DNA of 64,000 nt from Microbacteriaceae bacterium. Its GTDB lineage: Bacteria; Actinomycetota; Actinomycetes; Actinomycetales; Microbacteriaceae. Below, in pieces: positions 26,537 through 34,932 of this stretch. Location: NCBI GenBank assembly GCA_025465095.1, contig JAODME010000029.1, positions 1 to 64,000 of the forward strand. Reading direction: 5' to 3'. Positions within the stretch are counted from its first letter, which is position 1. The number at the start of each line of letters is the position of its first letter. Both the position numbers and the translations under genes were made by a program. The notes under the pieces were generated by a model. That model had not been told where the DNA came from, searched no databases, and saw only the letters and a program-made list of their open reading frames with translations.

Positions 26537-27400
26537 TCACAGCAGGGATTCGAGGTGGGTTCGGAGTTGTCGGGCGACGGGATCGTTGAGGAGCGCCTCG
26601 CTCGTCCGAGGTCGAGAAAGCGGCACCTCCACAACGTGGGCTACGCCGCCGTTCGCCATCACTACGATGCGATCGGACATGAGGAGCGCCTCCTCGATCG
26701 AGTGAGTGACAAACAGAACAGCTTTTTTTTCCTGATTCCAGATACGGATCAGCTCAATCTGCATCTGCTGTCGCGTAATCGCGTCGAGCGCCCCGAAGGG
26801 CTCGTCCATAAGGAGGACTCGGGGTTCGAGAGCGAGGGCACGGGCAAGGCCGACTCGCTGCTGCATTCCCCCGGAGAGCTCTCCGGGGAAGTGGCCCTCA
26901 AAGCCCTTCAGCTCGACTAGCGCGAGATACTTGTCCGCGCGCCGGCTCCGCTCTGCTCGAGGTATCTTCGCGAACTCGAGGGCCAGTAGCACGTTGTCTC
27001 GTACTGACTTCCAGGGCATCAGCGACGGCTGCTGGAAGACCACACCACGATCGGTGCCGGGACCCTTGACCGCCTGACCGGCAACCTCCACCGTGCCCCC
27101 CGTAGGTTCCAGGAGCCCTGCGATGACCTTGAGGACGGTGGTCTTTCCGCAGCCGGATGGGCCGATTACTGAGACGAACTCCTCTCGTTCGATCGTGAGA
27201 TGGACGTCCACCAGTGCATGAGTGCGCACCACCTCGCGTCCCGTCGTGCGCTCGTAGGTCTTGCGGAGCCCCGATACGCGGACTTCCGGACCAGATTGGA
27301 CGGAGATCTTCGTGACCGCGTCGGCAATCAGCTGTTCCTTGATGATCACTCCTAGTGGTAGGACAACAAACCTGTTGGTAGCATCTTGTGGGGAAGACAT
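26537..27400 (-). CDS. SsuB/TauB-like ABC transporter ATPase
   Basis: All ATPase motifs are present: Walker A GPSGCGKT, Q-loop in VVFQQPSLMPW, signature LSGGMQQR, Walker B VLLMDEP followed by the D-loop GALD, and the switch histidine in VTHSIEEA. Sequence and neighbours match sulfonate/nitrate/taurine importers. The start is uncertain: the frame opens at 27493, an ATG at 27400 is used here, and a GTG near 27350 is also possible. Repeats TGGTAG at about 27354 and 27376 look regulatory and would lie inside the gene if 27400 is right, which argues for the shorter form. It is divergent from the FadR-type regulator gene. Confidence 0.85.
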   Translation of the reverse strand: MSSPQDATNRFVVLPLGVIIKEQLIADAVTKISVQSGPEVRVSGLRKTYERTTGREVVRTHALVDVHLTIEREEFVSVIGPSGCGKTTVLKVIAGLLEPTGGTVEVAGQAVKGPGTDRGVVFQQPSLMPWKSVRDNVLLALEFAKIPRAERSRRADKYLALVELKGFEGHFPGELSGGMQQRVGLARALALEPRVLLMDEPFGALDAITRQQMQIELIRIWNQEKKAVLFVTHSIEEALLMSDRIVVMANGGVAHVVEVPLSRPRTSEALLNDPVARQLRTHLESLL

Positions 27401-27619
27401 TTCGGGGCTGTTTCGTGGCGGTTGCAGGCGCGATCCGTTTCGCCCCGACCGCTGAACGCATGGAGGTGACCTCGTGATACGGTGCGAGACCATTGAGGAG
27501 TACGTGTGCCCACTTGTCGCTACGGAACGGACTGCGCAAAGAAATCAGTCGCTCGGCGCGGCGAGATCGCTCCTCGAACGCCGGACCAAGGCTGAAGCGC
27601 GCTAGGCGTGACAGGAATC

Positions 27620-28450
27620 ATGGGATTTCACAAATTGCCGTCAATCTCGCGAGCCGACCAGGTGCGCGATCAGCTCGAAGCTGCAATCCGGCGTCACGAC
27701 TACCCCGTGGGAAGCAAGCTGCCGAGCGAGCGGGAGTTGACGGAGTTGTTTGGCGTCAGCCGGGTGAGCGTTCGGGAGGGGATTCGCTCACTGGAAGCAG
27801 TCGGGCTCGTCGAGGTTCAGCATGGGAACGGGTGCTTCGTCGCGGATCCGGCAGACAGGCCTCGGCGCGACATGCTCCGCCTTCTCAGCAGTAGTCGCTC
27901 GGCTGTTGTCGAGTTGCTGACCGTGCGCGGCGCTCTGGATGAAGTAGCCGCCGAGCAAGCTACCGAGCGTCAAGATCCCGGCGGTCTCGCGAAAATCGAG
28001 GCGCTCCACGTTGCCTTTGCGGCGTCCAGTCAGGCAGACGAACCCGACTTGGAGGGGATTGCTCGAATCGATGTTGCCTTCCACCTCGCCATCGCCGAGG
28101 CGAGCGGAAGCCAGTTGCTCCTTGATCTGCTCACCGACCTGCATCACCACCTGGGGGACGCGCGTAGGGCATCCTTTGCTCCTCACGGCCAGCTTCAAGC
28201 CGCCTTGAGCGACCACGCCTCAATCGTCGAGGCGGTGCTGTCTGGGGACGCGAAGGCCGCGCGACAAGCGGTCGCGGCCCACATTGCTCAGGTGAAGGAG
28301 ACGATACAGAGAATCCCGTCACACACCGAGCGAGAAGACCTGGCGGCCCCGCAGACGACGCCAGTGACGGCGATGGTGAAAGCGCCGACGCCTAACTCGT
28401 CGCACCCGGCGGCGGAAACGCACCTTCATGCGCTTCCGCCGCCAGCCTGA
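27620..28450 (+). CDS. FadR-type (GntR/FCD) transcriptional regulator
   Basis: An N-terminal GntR winged helix (about residues 8-72, with PVGSKLPSERELTELFGVSRVSVREGIRSLE) is joined to an FCD effector domain of seven helices containing the metal-site pattern D-x3-H (RIDVAFHLAIAEASG near 151-165). An ATG at 27620 with AGGAA in front is preferred to the GTG at 27608. It is divergent from the SsuBCA-type operon and the LLM gene and is the likely regulator of them. FCD proteins usually sense small carboxylates. Confidence 0.85.
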   Translation: MGFHKLPSISRADQVRDQLEAAIRRHDYPVGSKLPSERELTELFGVSRVSVREGIRSLEAVGLVEVQHGNGCFVADPADRPRRDMLRLLSSSRSAVVELLTVRGALDEVAAEQATERQDPGGLAKIEALHVAFAASSQADEPDLEGIARIDVAFHLAIAEASGSQLLLDLLTDLHHHLGDARRASFAPHGQLQAALSDHASIVEAVLSGDAKAARQAVAAHIAQVKETIQRIPSHTEREDLAAPQTTPVTAMVKAPTPNSSHPAAETHLHALPPPA

Positions 28451-28505
28451 GCTGCTTGACAATCTCGCGGGAAACCGTGCCCGCCCGCAGACAGGGTTTC
28501 GCGTC

Positions 28506-29204
28506 TTAGAAGCCCGCGGCCTCCTCGATGATGTCGGCGACGGCCTCGGGCTGCGAAAGGAAGGGAGAGTGGCTTGTATCGAGGCGCCGGATAACCGAGC
28601 CTGCACGGGCGGCCAGGGCCTCCTGCGCGGGCGGGGGGAAGATCGCGTCCCGCCCGGTCACGATATAGGTCGATGGATTCGTGCGCCAGGCTACCTTGGT
28701 CAGGGGCTCTTGGAAGGCGAGCACGCTCTGGGGCTTGAGTTGTGACACCGCCGCCGCCGCCGTGTCCGGATCGACGTCGGCGAAGAACAGCGACACCGCC
28801 GGCTCCTCCGCTGATCCCGCCGTCGCGAGCGGACCGTCCACGACCCACCATGAGGGCGCTACGCCTCCGACTGCCCCGAGAAGCGACTCTCCCTCGTCGA
28901 GCACGAAGGCCGCGATGTACACGATGTGCTGCACGTTATTGGCGAGGGCGGCTTGCGTTGTGGGAATCCCACCGTAGGAGTGCGCGACAACGACGACCGG
29001 GCCGACGATCGCATCGATCGCGTCGGCGACAGCGCGCGCATCGTCGGCGAGGTGCAGGCCGGCGGCGTCAAGTGTGTGCACGGTCGGCAGGTCGACGCTC
29101 TCGACGCGCCATCCGCGCGCTTCGAGGATTTCGGTGAGCGGCCTCCACGCCCAGGAACCGTGCCAGGCTCCATGCACGAGTAGTAGTGTGGGTCGGTCAG
29201 ACAT
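28506..29204 (-). CDS. Alpha/beta-fold hydrolase (esterase/salicylate-esterase-like)
   Basis: The 232-residue protein has HGAWHGSWAW at 11-20 (oxyanion region), the nucleophile S76 in AHSYGG, a possible acid in TGRDAIF and a histidine in TSHSPFLSQP near the C-terminus. This layout is that of the small HNL/methyl-esterase-like hydrolases often annotated as generic alpha/beta hydrolases. The ATG at 29204 has GAGGAGA upstream, so the longer frame is not used. It is divergent from an AraC-family regulator 103 bases away. Confidence 0.8.
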   Translation of the reverse strand: MSDRPTLLLVHGAWHGSWAWRPLTEILEARGWRVESVDLPTVHTLDAAGLHLADDARAVADAIDAIVGPVVVVAHSYGGIPTTQAALANNVQHIVYIAAFVLDEGESLLGAVGGVAPSWWVVDGPLATAGSAEEPAVSLFFADVDPDTAAAAVSQLKPQSVLAFQEPLTKVAWRTNPSTYIVTGRDAIFPPPAQEALAARAGSVIRRLDTSHSPFLSQPEAVADIIEEAAGF

Positions 29205-29307
29205 CGTTGTCTCCTCAATCGGGTGCCGCCGTAGGCGACTTATGGGTGGGTCGGGGTCAGAGTACGGCGGCCTAACGGCACCGCGCACTAGTCGGAAGCG
29301 AAGATCG

Positions 29308-30255
29308 ATGGGGAACAGCGCATCGCAGGACCCAATGCTGGACGCGTCCACAACCGGGTACGCGTCACGCGAGCAGTTCGACTACTTCTGCGACGTGCTG
29401 TGCGATGTGTACCTCGGCATCCGCCCGCACCGCACCACTACCGCGGACTTCGATGCCGACGTCCTCGCCTACCGGTGGGGTGACGTGGTGCTCTCGCGGA
29501 TCCGGGCTCCGGGGCACGATGCTCGCCGCGACGGACGCATGATCTCTGATAAGCCCGACGATGCCCTCTTCCTGAACTTCAGCGGCAACGCGGCTTCGAC
29601 CGTCGAGGTCGGCGGACGAGTGGGCGTGGTGCGCGCCTCCACGCCGGTGCTGCTCGACAACGCCCGACCCTTCCACTTGAGCTTCGATCCGTCCCGCCGC
29701 TTTCATCTTTATTCGCTCCGCCTTCCGCGAGTGATTGGCGGACGACACGTCGACGCTTCGGCGGTCGCAACCGTGAACGAGCGGATGCCCCGCTCTCGGG
29801 TCGGACGGCAGCTCGCGCTGCAGACCCGACTCATGACCGCGGAACTCGACGCAGGTCGGACAGAGGTCGCTGGGGCGATGTCCGGCGCAGTGACAGCGCT
29901 CATCGCGGTGCTGCTCGAGGCCTCCGATGCAGACGGCGTCGATCGTCTCAGCAACTACAAGGCGACGACGTCGACGCACCTCGAGCGCGCCGACTTCACC
30001 GTGCACGAGGTTGCACGGCTGCACCGCGTCTCGGTCCGCACTGTGCAGGCTGCCTTCGCGGGATCCGGTGAAACGTTCACCGCCTGGATCGCGGGCGAGC
30101 GCCTCGACCTCGCCCGAGATCGCCTCTCCGATCCCGTGTGGGCGTGCCGCTCCATTGAGCGCATCGCGCAGGCTTGCGGGATCCGGGATGCTTCAGGGTT
30201 CCACCGAGCCTTCAGGGCGCGGTTCGGCGAATCCCCGGGCGCCTTCCGGCCGTGA
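29308..30255 (+). CDS. AraC-family transcriptional regulator
   Basis: A 315-residue protein with an N-terminal AraC-binding-like sensor (about 40-185) and a C-terminal double helix-turn-helix (about 215-312) with VHEVARLHRVSVRTVQAAF and the closing F-RAFRARFGESPGAFR signature. The start ATG at 29308 has CGGAAG upstream; the frame is open further upstream but overlaps the divergent hydrolase. It likely regulates that hydrolase. Sensor most resembles the NahR/FeaR-type group with AraC_binding_2 domain. Confidence 0.83.
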   Translation: MGNSASQDPMLDASTTGYASREQFDYFCDVLCDVYLGIRPHRTTTADFDADVLAYRWGDVVLSRIRAPGHDARRDGRMISDKPDDALFLNFSGNAASTVEVGGRVGVVRASTPVLLDNARPFHLSFDPSRRFHLYSLRLPRVIGGRHVDASAVATVNERMPRSRVGRQLALQTRLMTAELDAGRTEVAGAMSGAVTALIAVLLEASDADGVDRLSNYKATTSTHLERADFTVHEVARLHRVSVRTVQAAFAGSGETFTAWIAGERLDLARDRLSDPVWACRSIERIAQACGIRDASGFHRAFRARFGESPGAFRP

Positions 30256-30556
30256 ATTCCCGCCAAGAACGGTGTGGCGCAGCAGGAGGGGCGGGCGAGC
30301 CTTCGGGGCTGGTCGATGAAAACAATACTCACTCGTAGTAGTCGTCACCCTTCGAGAACTCGACGAAGGTGCAGGCGTCTTCGCCGGCAGTCCGAGCGTC
30401 ATGGCCGGTGGCAGCAGCATGACGCCGGGGAAAAACTCTCGAGAGACAGTCTGTCAGCTGTTCCGCGGGCTTCCCGCTCGTGACGTGCGCAACATGCGGC
30501 GGAAACTGCAAGGCAAGTGACCACCGGACGTGGGTCGCATCCGAGTGGCGGCCCTC
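30256..30556. other. Gap with an unassigned short open frame on the minus strand
   Basis: No complete gene is seen. On the minus strand an open frame runs to a stop at about 30329 and could begin at a TTG at 30511 (60 codons; 'FPPHVAHVTSGKPAEQLTD' near its start). It has plausible protein composition but no family I can name and no ribosome binding site, so it may be a gene remnant or chance. Confidence 0.3.
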
Positions 30557-31405
30557 CTACCTCCGGTAGGTGGCGATGACCTGGCTGTCGTCGCTCTGGC
30601 CGAGCCCAAGGGCGGCGGCCTCGGCATATCGCGCCTGTGCGACGGCGAGAAGTGGCACTTCGGCGCCCGACGTGGCCGCGCTGCTCGCCACGAGTCCGCT
30701 GTCCTTCACGAAGATGTTGACGGTACTCGTCACCTGTGGCTCGTCCTCGAGCATCCGCGGTCCGCGGTCCGCGAGCATCCATGACCCTGCCGCTCCACCA
30801 CCGATCAGATCGAGGACCTCGGTCTGATCCAGCCCAAGCGACGCAGCCAAACTGAGCGCCTCCGCAGCCGCCACGATGTGTACCGAACACAGGTGCTGGT
30901 TGACCACCTTGACGCTCTGGCCATCCCCGACACGCGATCCGACGACCCGAACCGTGCCGAACGATTCGAGCAGTGGTGTCACCGATTCGACCGTTGAAGG
31001 CTCGCCGGAGAGGAAGATGACGAGCTCGCCGGTCGTTGCCCGCGCGACACCACCGGTGACCGGGGCATCGACGACACGCGCACCCGCTGAAGTCAGTCGC
31101 GCGGCCTGCGCCACGACGCTTTCCGGGCCGACCGTGGACATGATCACCCATGTTTGTCCGCTCACGCTGGTGCCGGCCTGCGAGACCAGGGTGTCGAGCT
31201 GGTCGGGCGTCGCCACCATCGCGATCACGATCTCAGTCCGCTTGGCGTCGGTGATCGCAGGAACAACCGAGACTCCCACTGTCGATCCTCGCTCGGCCGC
31301 TACCGGCGTCGGGTCGACTCCGGCAACGCTGTGGCCTGCTCGAACCAGCTGGGCGGCCATCGGCAGACCGATCGCACCGATGCCGACGAAGGTGATGGAT
31401 GTCAT
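30557..31405 (-). CDS. 3-hydroxyisobutyrate-dehydrogenase-family oxidoreductase
   Basis: A beta-hydroxyacid dehydrogenase of 282 residues. The Rossmann motif GIGAIGLPM is at 8-16, the substrate-binding DAPVTGGVA near 112-120 (threonine where most have serine), and the catalytic lysine in KVVNQHL near 165. It is the third gene of a coupled operon after a second member of the same family (ATGA overlap) and a SAF-domain dehydrogenase. Members of this family include L-threonate 2-dehydrogenase and D-erythronate 2-dehydrogenase (LtnD/DenD), which fits the tetronate-type neighbours, but other hydroxyacids are possible. Confidence 0.83.
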   Translation of the reverse strand: MTSITFVGIGAIGLPMAAQLVRAGHSVAGVDPTPVAAERGSTVGVSVVPAITDAKRTEIVIAMVATPDQLDTLVSQAGTSVSGQTWVIMSTVGPESVVAQAARLTSAGARVVDAPVTGGVARATTGELVIFLSGEPSTVESVTPLLESFGTVRVVGSRVGDGQSVKVVNQHLCSVHIVAAAEALSLAASLGLDQTEVLDLIGGGAAGSWMLADRGPRMLEDEPQVTSTVNIFVKDSGLVASSAATSGAEVPLLAVAQARYAEAAALGLGQSDDSQVIATYRR

Positions 31406-32310
31406 GAGGGTTCTCCGGCCACGGGGACGAGGGTTGAGCGGCGCTCCAGCTCACGGAATACGCCGGTATGGTCGAGGCCGCCCTGCCCCGAGTCGACGAG
31501 GGCTGCGAACATATCGCGCACGGTCGTGGTCAGCGGGAGGTCGACCCGGGCGTGTGATGCGGCTGCGAGAGCGAACCCGAGATCCTTGAGCTGGTAGGCA
31601 GCTGTGCCGCCGGGCTCGAATGACTCCATTACCCAGTTGTCGCCCTTTTGCCGAAGGACCTCCGAGCCAGCGAGTCCTCCACGAAGGATCTCGAGCAGCG
31701 CCGACCGGTTGAGTCCGGCCTCGCGGGCAAGAAGCATCGCCTCAGACACTGCCGAGACGGTCGATGCGACGATCATTTGGTTGCAGGCTTTAGCCAGTTG
31801 TCCTGACCCGACAGGGCCCATGTGTCGGACGATCTCGCCGAGGACGGCGAACACCGGCTGCAGTTCTTCGATGTCCGACCGCGATCCGCCGGCCATGATG
31901 CTCAACCGCGCCTCCCGCGCACCGATCACGCCTCCGCTGAGGGGAGCATCCACGACACGGATGCCTTCGGTGGCTAGTTCGCTCGCGTACTCGCGTACGG
32001 AGACAGGAGAGACCGTGCCCATCACGACGAGGAGAGGTGAGCGGATGCTTGCGGTTTGCCAGCCCGCACGCAGGCCGGTAGGACCGTCGACAACGCTCCG
32101 CACATCGACGAGGTCTGGGAGCACCGTGAGCGTGATCGGGGCGGCAGCATCTGCCGGCGTGCCGGCTACCGCGGCCCCGGCCTGGCGCAGTGACTCGGCC
32201 TTGGATGCGGTGCGGTTCCAGACCGTGAGCGGATGCTGCCCATGAGCGAGGAGAACCTCGCTCATGGGCAGCCCCATCGCTCCCAGCCCGAGCAGAGAGA
32301 GAGAGGTCAT
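31402..32310 (-). CDS. 3-hydroxyisobutyrate-dehydrogenase-family oxidoreductase, second copy
   Basis: The 302-residue protein shows the full set of family motifs: GLGAMGLPM at 8-16, DAPLSGGVIGAREA near 121-134, and the catalytic lysine in KACNQMIVAS near 171. It starts on the last base of the SAF dehydrogenase stop codon (TGATG) and its stop overlaps the next start by 4 bases, so the three genes are translated together. Probably oxidises a 2-hydroxy or 3-hydroxy sugar acid; which of the two copies does what cannot be read from sequence. Confidence 0.85.
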   Translation of the reverse strand: MTSLSLLGLGAMGLPMSEVLLAHGQHPLTVWNRTASKAESLRQAGAAVAGTPADAAAPITLTVLPDLVDVRSVVDGPTGLRAGWQTASIRSPLLVVMGTVSPVSVREYASELATEGIRVVDAPLSGGVIGAREARLSIMAGGSRSDIEELQPVFAVLGEIVRHMGPVGSGQLAKACNQMIVASTVSAVSEAMLLAREAGLNRSALLEILRGGLAGSEVLRQKGDNWVMESFEPGGTAAYQLKDLGFALAAASHARVDLPLTTTVRDMFAALVDSGQGGLDHTGVFRELERRSTLVPVAGEPS

Positions 32311-33662
32311 CAGGACGCTGATACCACCACGGCCGCGAGGGCTTCGGTCTCGCGACGCAATTCGATTGCCGTGGCCAGGCTGTCGTCGATGACGATGTCT
32401 TCCCAGCGCACGATGCCGCCCTTCGGCACATCGTTGACAAGCTCGACGTGGTGCGCCATTGCGACCGGGAGGTGGCCCTCAGTCACGCTCTTCTCCGCCG
32501 ACACGAGCTTGCCCCAGACGGTGAAGCCACCCTCGCCGTCGAGGAACTCGCCGGCGGTGAGGTCCTTTTTGGCTGTGGCGACGACGTCCGCGTAGAAACC
32601 TATGGGGGAGCCCGTTGCAACACCACGAAGAGCCGCGTTGGCGATCGAGATGTTCAGCTCGAGCCCGACGTAATGATACGGGCGGTACAGTGCGGCATAT
32701 TGACCGGTGGGGTCAGGATGCCACGGGTACTCGTCGAAGCAGTTGGCGACGTACTCGTTGGTGGCCTTGACCACCACGAAGACACCCTCCTGCGTGTTGT
32801 GAGGGATCCAGTCGCCTTCGCGGGTGACGCTCGACATGACGTCAACCGTTCCTTCATGAGCGAGCACGCCTCCCACATTCGACGGGCGGCAGATCGTTGC
32901 GATCTCCTCGAGGTTGCCGGGGGTGAAGGTCAGTCCGTCATCGCTCGGACGGAGGCCTGCGGCGTTCGCGACGGCAGCCATCTCGATGGCCGCCTTCGTT
33001 CCGTCGCGGAAAGACGTGTGCATGTACGGGTTGAGCTGGCCCGAGTCGGTGAGCTCCTTCGAGAACTCCCAGTTCTCCCAGACGTTGTCCGGGGTCATCT
33101 CGTGGTAATGCTCAAGGTACTTGGCACCCTTGCCGGCGCAGACGACGTCGAATCCGCTTGTGCGTGCCCAGTCAACGAGCTCCCAGATGAGGGCGGGCTG
33201 GTCGCCGTAGGCGAGGGAGTAGACGAGTCCGGCGGCCTCGGCGCGCTTGGCGAGTGCGGGGCCTGCGAGCGCGTCCGCTTCGACGGTCACCATGATGATG
33301 TGCTTGCCGGTTTCAATTGCGGCAAGTGCGTGGTTGATGCCGACGATCGGGTTGCCGGTTGCCTCGACGATGACGTCGAGATCAGCGGCAAACAGGGCCG
33401 AAGCATCCGCAACGATCGTTGTCGCGCGGCTTGAGATCGCCGTCTCGATGTCGTCTACGAACGCCTCGGCCGGCCAGCCGACCAGCTCAAGCGCACCGCG
33501 GGCGCGCTCGGTGTTGATGTCGGCGATCGCAACGACGTGAACGCCAGGGATGTTCCGGGCCTGGGCGAGGTACATGGTGCCGAAGCGACCGGCGCCGATC
33601 AGGCCGATGCGAATGGGGCGTCCGGACGCTTCGCGGTCTTTCAACAAGCTGTGCAGGTTCAT
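32310..33662 (-). CDS. NAD(P)-dependent dehydrogenase with C-terminal SAF domain, copy 1
   Basis: The 450-residue protein begins with a homoserine-dehydrogenase-like Rossmann domain (GLIGAGRFGTMY at 20-31; DVIVEATGNP and HIIMVTVEADAL further on), then a catalytic region with SLAYGDQPALIWELVDWA and GKGAKY, and ends in a SAF-type domain (AKKDLTAGEFLDGEGG near 376-391). Such proteins are often annotated as homoserine dehydrogenase or FlgA-like; I know of no assigned reaction. A close paralogue of 452 residues is at 39899. It heads an operon with two beta-hydroxyacid dehydrogenases and is divergent from a LacI regulator, with a palindromic operator just upstream. A dehydrogenase on a polyol or sugar acid is likely. 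Confidence 0.75.
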   Translation of the reverse strand: MNLHSLLKDREASGRPIRIGLIGAGRFGTMYLAQARNIPGVHVVAIADINTERARGALELVGWPAEAFVDDIETAISSRATTIVADASALFAADLDVIVEATGNPIVGINHALAAIETGKHIIMVTVEADALAGPALAKRAEAAGLVYSLAYGDQPALIWELVDWARTSGFDVVCAGKGAKYLEHYHEMTPDNVWENWEFSKELTDSGQLNPYMHTSFRDGTKAAIEMAAVANAAGLRPSDDGLTFTPGNLEEIATICRPSNVGGVLAHEGTVDVMSSVTREGDWIPHNTQEGVFVVVKATNEYVANCFDEYPWHPDPTGQYAALYRPYHYVGLELNISIANAALRGVATGSPIGFYADVVATAKKDLTAGEFLDGEGGFTVWGKLVSAEKSVTEGHLPVAMAHHVELVNDVPKGGIVRWEDIVIDDSLATAIELRRETEALAAVVVSAS

Positions 33663-33735
33663 GAGGGGGCTTTCTGTGAGGGATCGGCGAGCCGAGAAGC
33701 CCTCGTCGCCATTGTCGATGCCATCTGCCCCCCAG

Positions 33736-33749
33736 TGTAATCGATTCCA
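33736..33749. promoter_or_regulatory. LacI-type operator upstream of the SAF dehydrogenase operon
   Basis: TGTAATCGATTCCA is a near-perfect palindrome with a central CG (TG-AATCGATT-CA), the classic LacI/GalR form. It lies 74 bases upstream of the SAF dehydrogenase start. The same sequence with flanks (23-base block, 21 identical) recurs upstream of the TRAP transporter at 37934-37956. Confidence 0.65.
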
Positions 33750-33790
33750 CTTTGTTCCACAATCGAAGGCAGCGCATCCTCTAGGCTGGC

Positions 33791-33801
33791 GTAACCGTTA
33801 C
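33791..33801. promoter_or_regulatory. Palindrome just upstream of the LacI gene
   Basis: GTAACCGTTAC has perfect 5-base arms around one base and lies 22 bases before the LacI start codon. It resembles the other LacI-type sites of the region (TAACCG core) and may serve autoregulation. Confidence 0.45.
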
Positions 33802-33823
33802 CGCTGAAGTTGCAGGGAAGTCG

Positions 33824-34837
33824 ATGTCCAAGCCAGCCACGATCCGCGATGTCGCCGCTGCGGCCGGAATCTCCATCGCGGTCGTCTCGCGCGTGCTCAA
33901 TGACGGGTCCGGGCCGGTAGCGCCGGCTACCCGGCAACGAGTCATGAAGGCGATAGAGGAACTTTCGTACCGGCCGCGCACCGCCGCGCGGGAACTGAAA
34001 TCGGGTCCAACGACGACGCTGGGCCTCCTCCTCGCCGATGTGACCAATCCGTTCTTCGCCCGCCTTGCCGATTCGATCGTCCGCGAGGCCCGGTCGCGCG
34101 GGGTTCACGTCATCCTCATGACGACGCAGGAGGACGCCCGGCTGGAGGAGGATGCCCTCGACACTCTCGCCGCCCGTCGGGTGGGTGGTGTGATTGCAAC
34201 GCCGACCTCGACGAACGCGGAATCATGGCTCCGCCTGATTGACCTCGGCACCAATATCGTCTTCGTCGACCGGTATGTGGAGGGCGTGTCCCGTGCTGAC
34301 CTCGTGAGCATCGACAACGACCGTTCGGCTCGTGAGGCCACCGAACATCTGCTCGACCTCGGGCACACCCGCATCGGATTCATCTCCGGCCCTCTGTCGA
34401 CGACGACCGGCCGGGCGCGCACTGAAGGACACCTTGCAACGCTCGCCGAGCGTGGGGTGGCGACCGACCCCCAGCTTCTACGCAACATCCCGTTCCGCGG
34501 AGACCAGGGCGCGGATGCAACGGGCAGTCTGCTCAATCTGCCGACACCTCCGACCGCGATCATCGTCGCCAACACCGCCCAGGTGGCGGCGAGCGTGCGC
34601 CGGATCAGGCAGTCCTCGGTGCGTGTCCCTGAGGACCTGTCGCTGATCGTCTTCGATGACAACCCTTGGACCGAGTTGTTCACTCCGTCGCTCACCATCA
34701 TGCGCCAGCCCACGACGCTGATGGCTGCGCATTCCGTGGATCTCGCACTGCAGCGCATCGGCGACGACTCGGAACGGCGCACGATTGTGATCGAGGCAGA
34801 GTTCGTCGTGCGCTCCAGTACTCGCACCGCAGGATAG
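33824..34837 (+). CDS. LacI-family regulator of the dehydrogenase and TRAP operons
   Basis: A 337-residue LacI/GalR protein: helix-turn-helix at 6-25 (TIRDVAAAAGISIAVVSRVL), hinge with YRPRTAARELKS, then a sugar-binding-type core starting TTLGLLLADVTNPFF. The ATG has CAGGGAAG in front. It is divergent from the SAF dehydrogenase operon and its 3' end faces the TRAP operon across a strong bidirectional hairpin. Matching palindromes in front of both operons (33736 and 37936) indicate that it controls both. The effector is probably a polyol, sugar acid or its phosphate. Confidence 0.87.
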   Translation: MSKPATIRDVAAAAGISIAVVSRVLNDGSGPVAPATRQRVMKAIEELSYRPRTAARELKSGPTTTLGLLLADVTNPFFARLADSIVREARSRGVHVILMTTQEDARLEEDALDTLAARRVGGVIATPTSTNAESWLRLIDLGTNIVFVDRYVEGVSRADLVSIDNDRSAREATEHLLDLGHTRIGFISGPLSTTTGRARTEGHLATLAERGVATDPQLLRNIPFRGDQGADATGSLLNLPTPPTAIIVANTAQVAASVRRIRQSSVRVPEDLSLIVFDDNPWTELFTPSLTIMRQPTTLMAAHSVDLALQRIGDDSERRTIVIEAEFVVRSSTRTAG

Positions 34838-34877
34838 CCATCTGGCGGCGCCGTTCGTGATCGCGACACAACAAACC

Positions 34878-34914
34878 AGAGAAGCGGAGCCTGGTTCTCA
34901 GGCTCCGCTTCTCT
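34878..34914. terminator. Bidirectional terminator hairpin between LacI and dctP
   Basis: A perfect 16-base-pair stem (34878-34893 with 34899-34914) closes a 5-base loop GTTCT, placed between two converging genes. There is no long U-run, but stem length and position make a two-way terminator very likely. Confidence 0.8.
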
Positions 34915-34932
34915 GCCGGTCAATGTGCCTGA

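Noticed and set aside
34838-34932. CRISPR-like or repeat element suggested by the long palindrome
   Set aside because: There is only one unit, placed between converging genes. It is a terminator hairpin.
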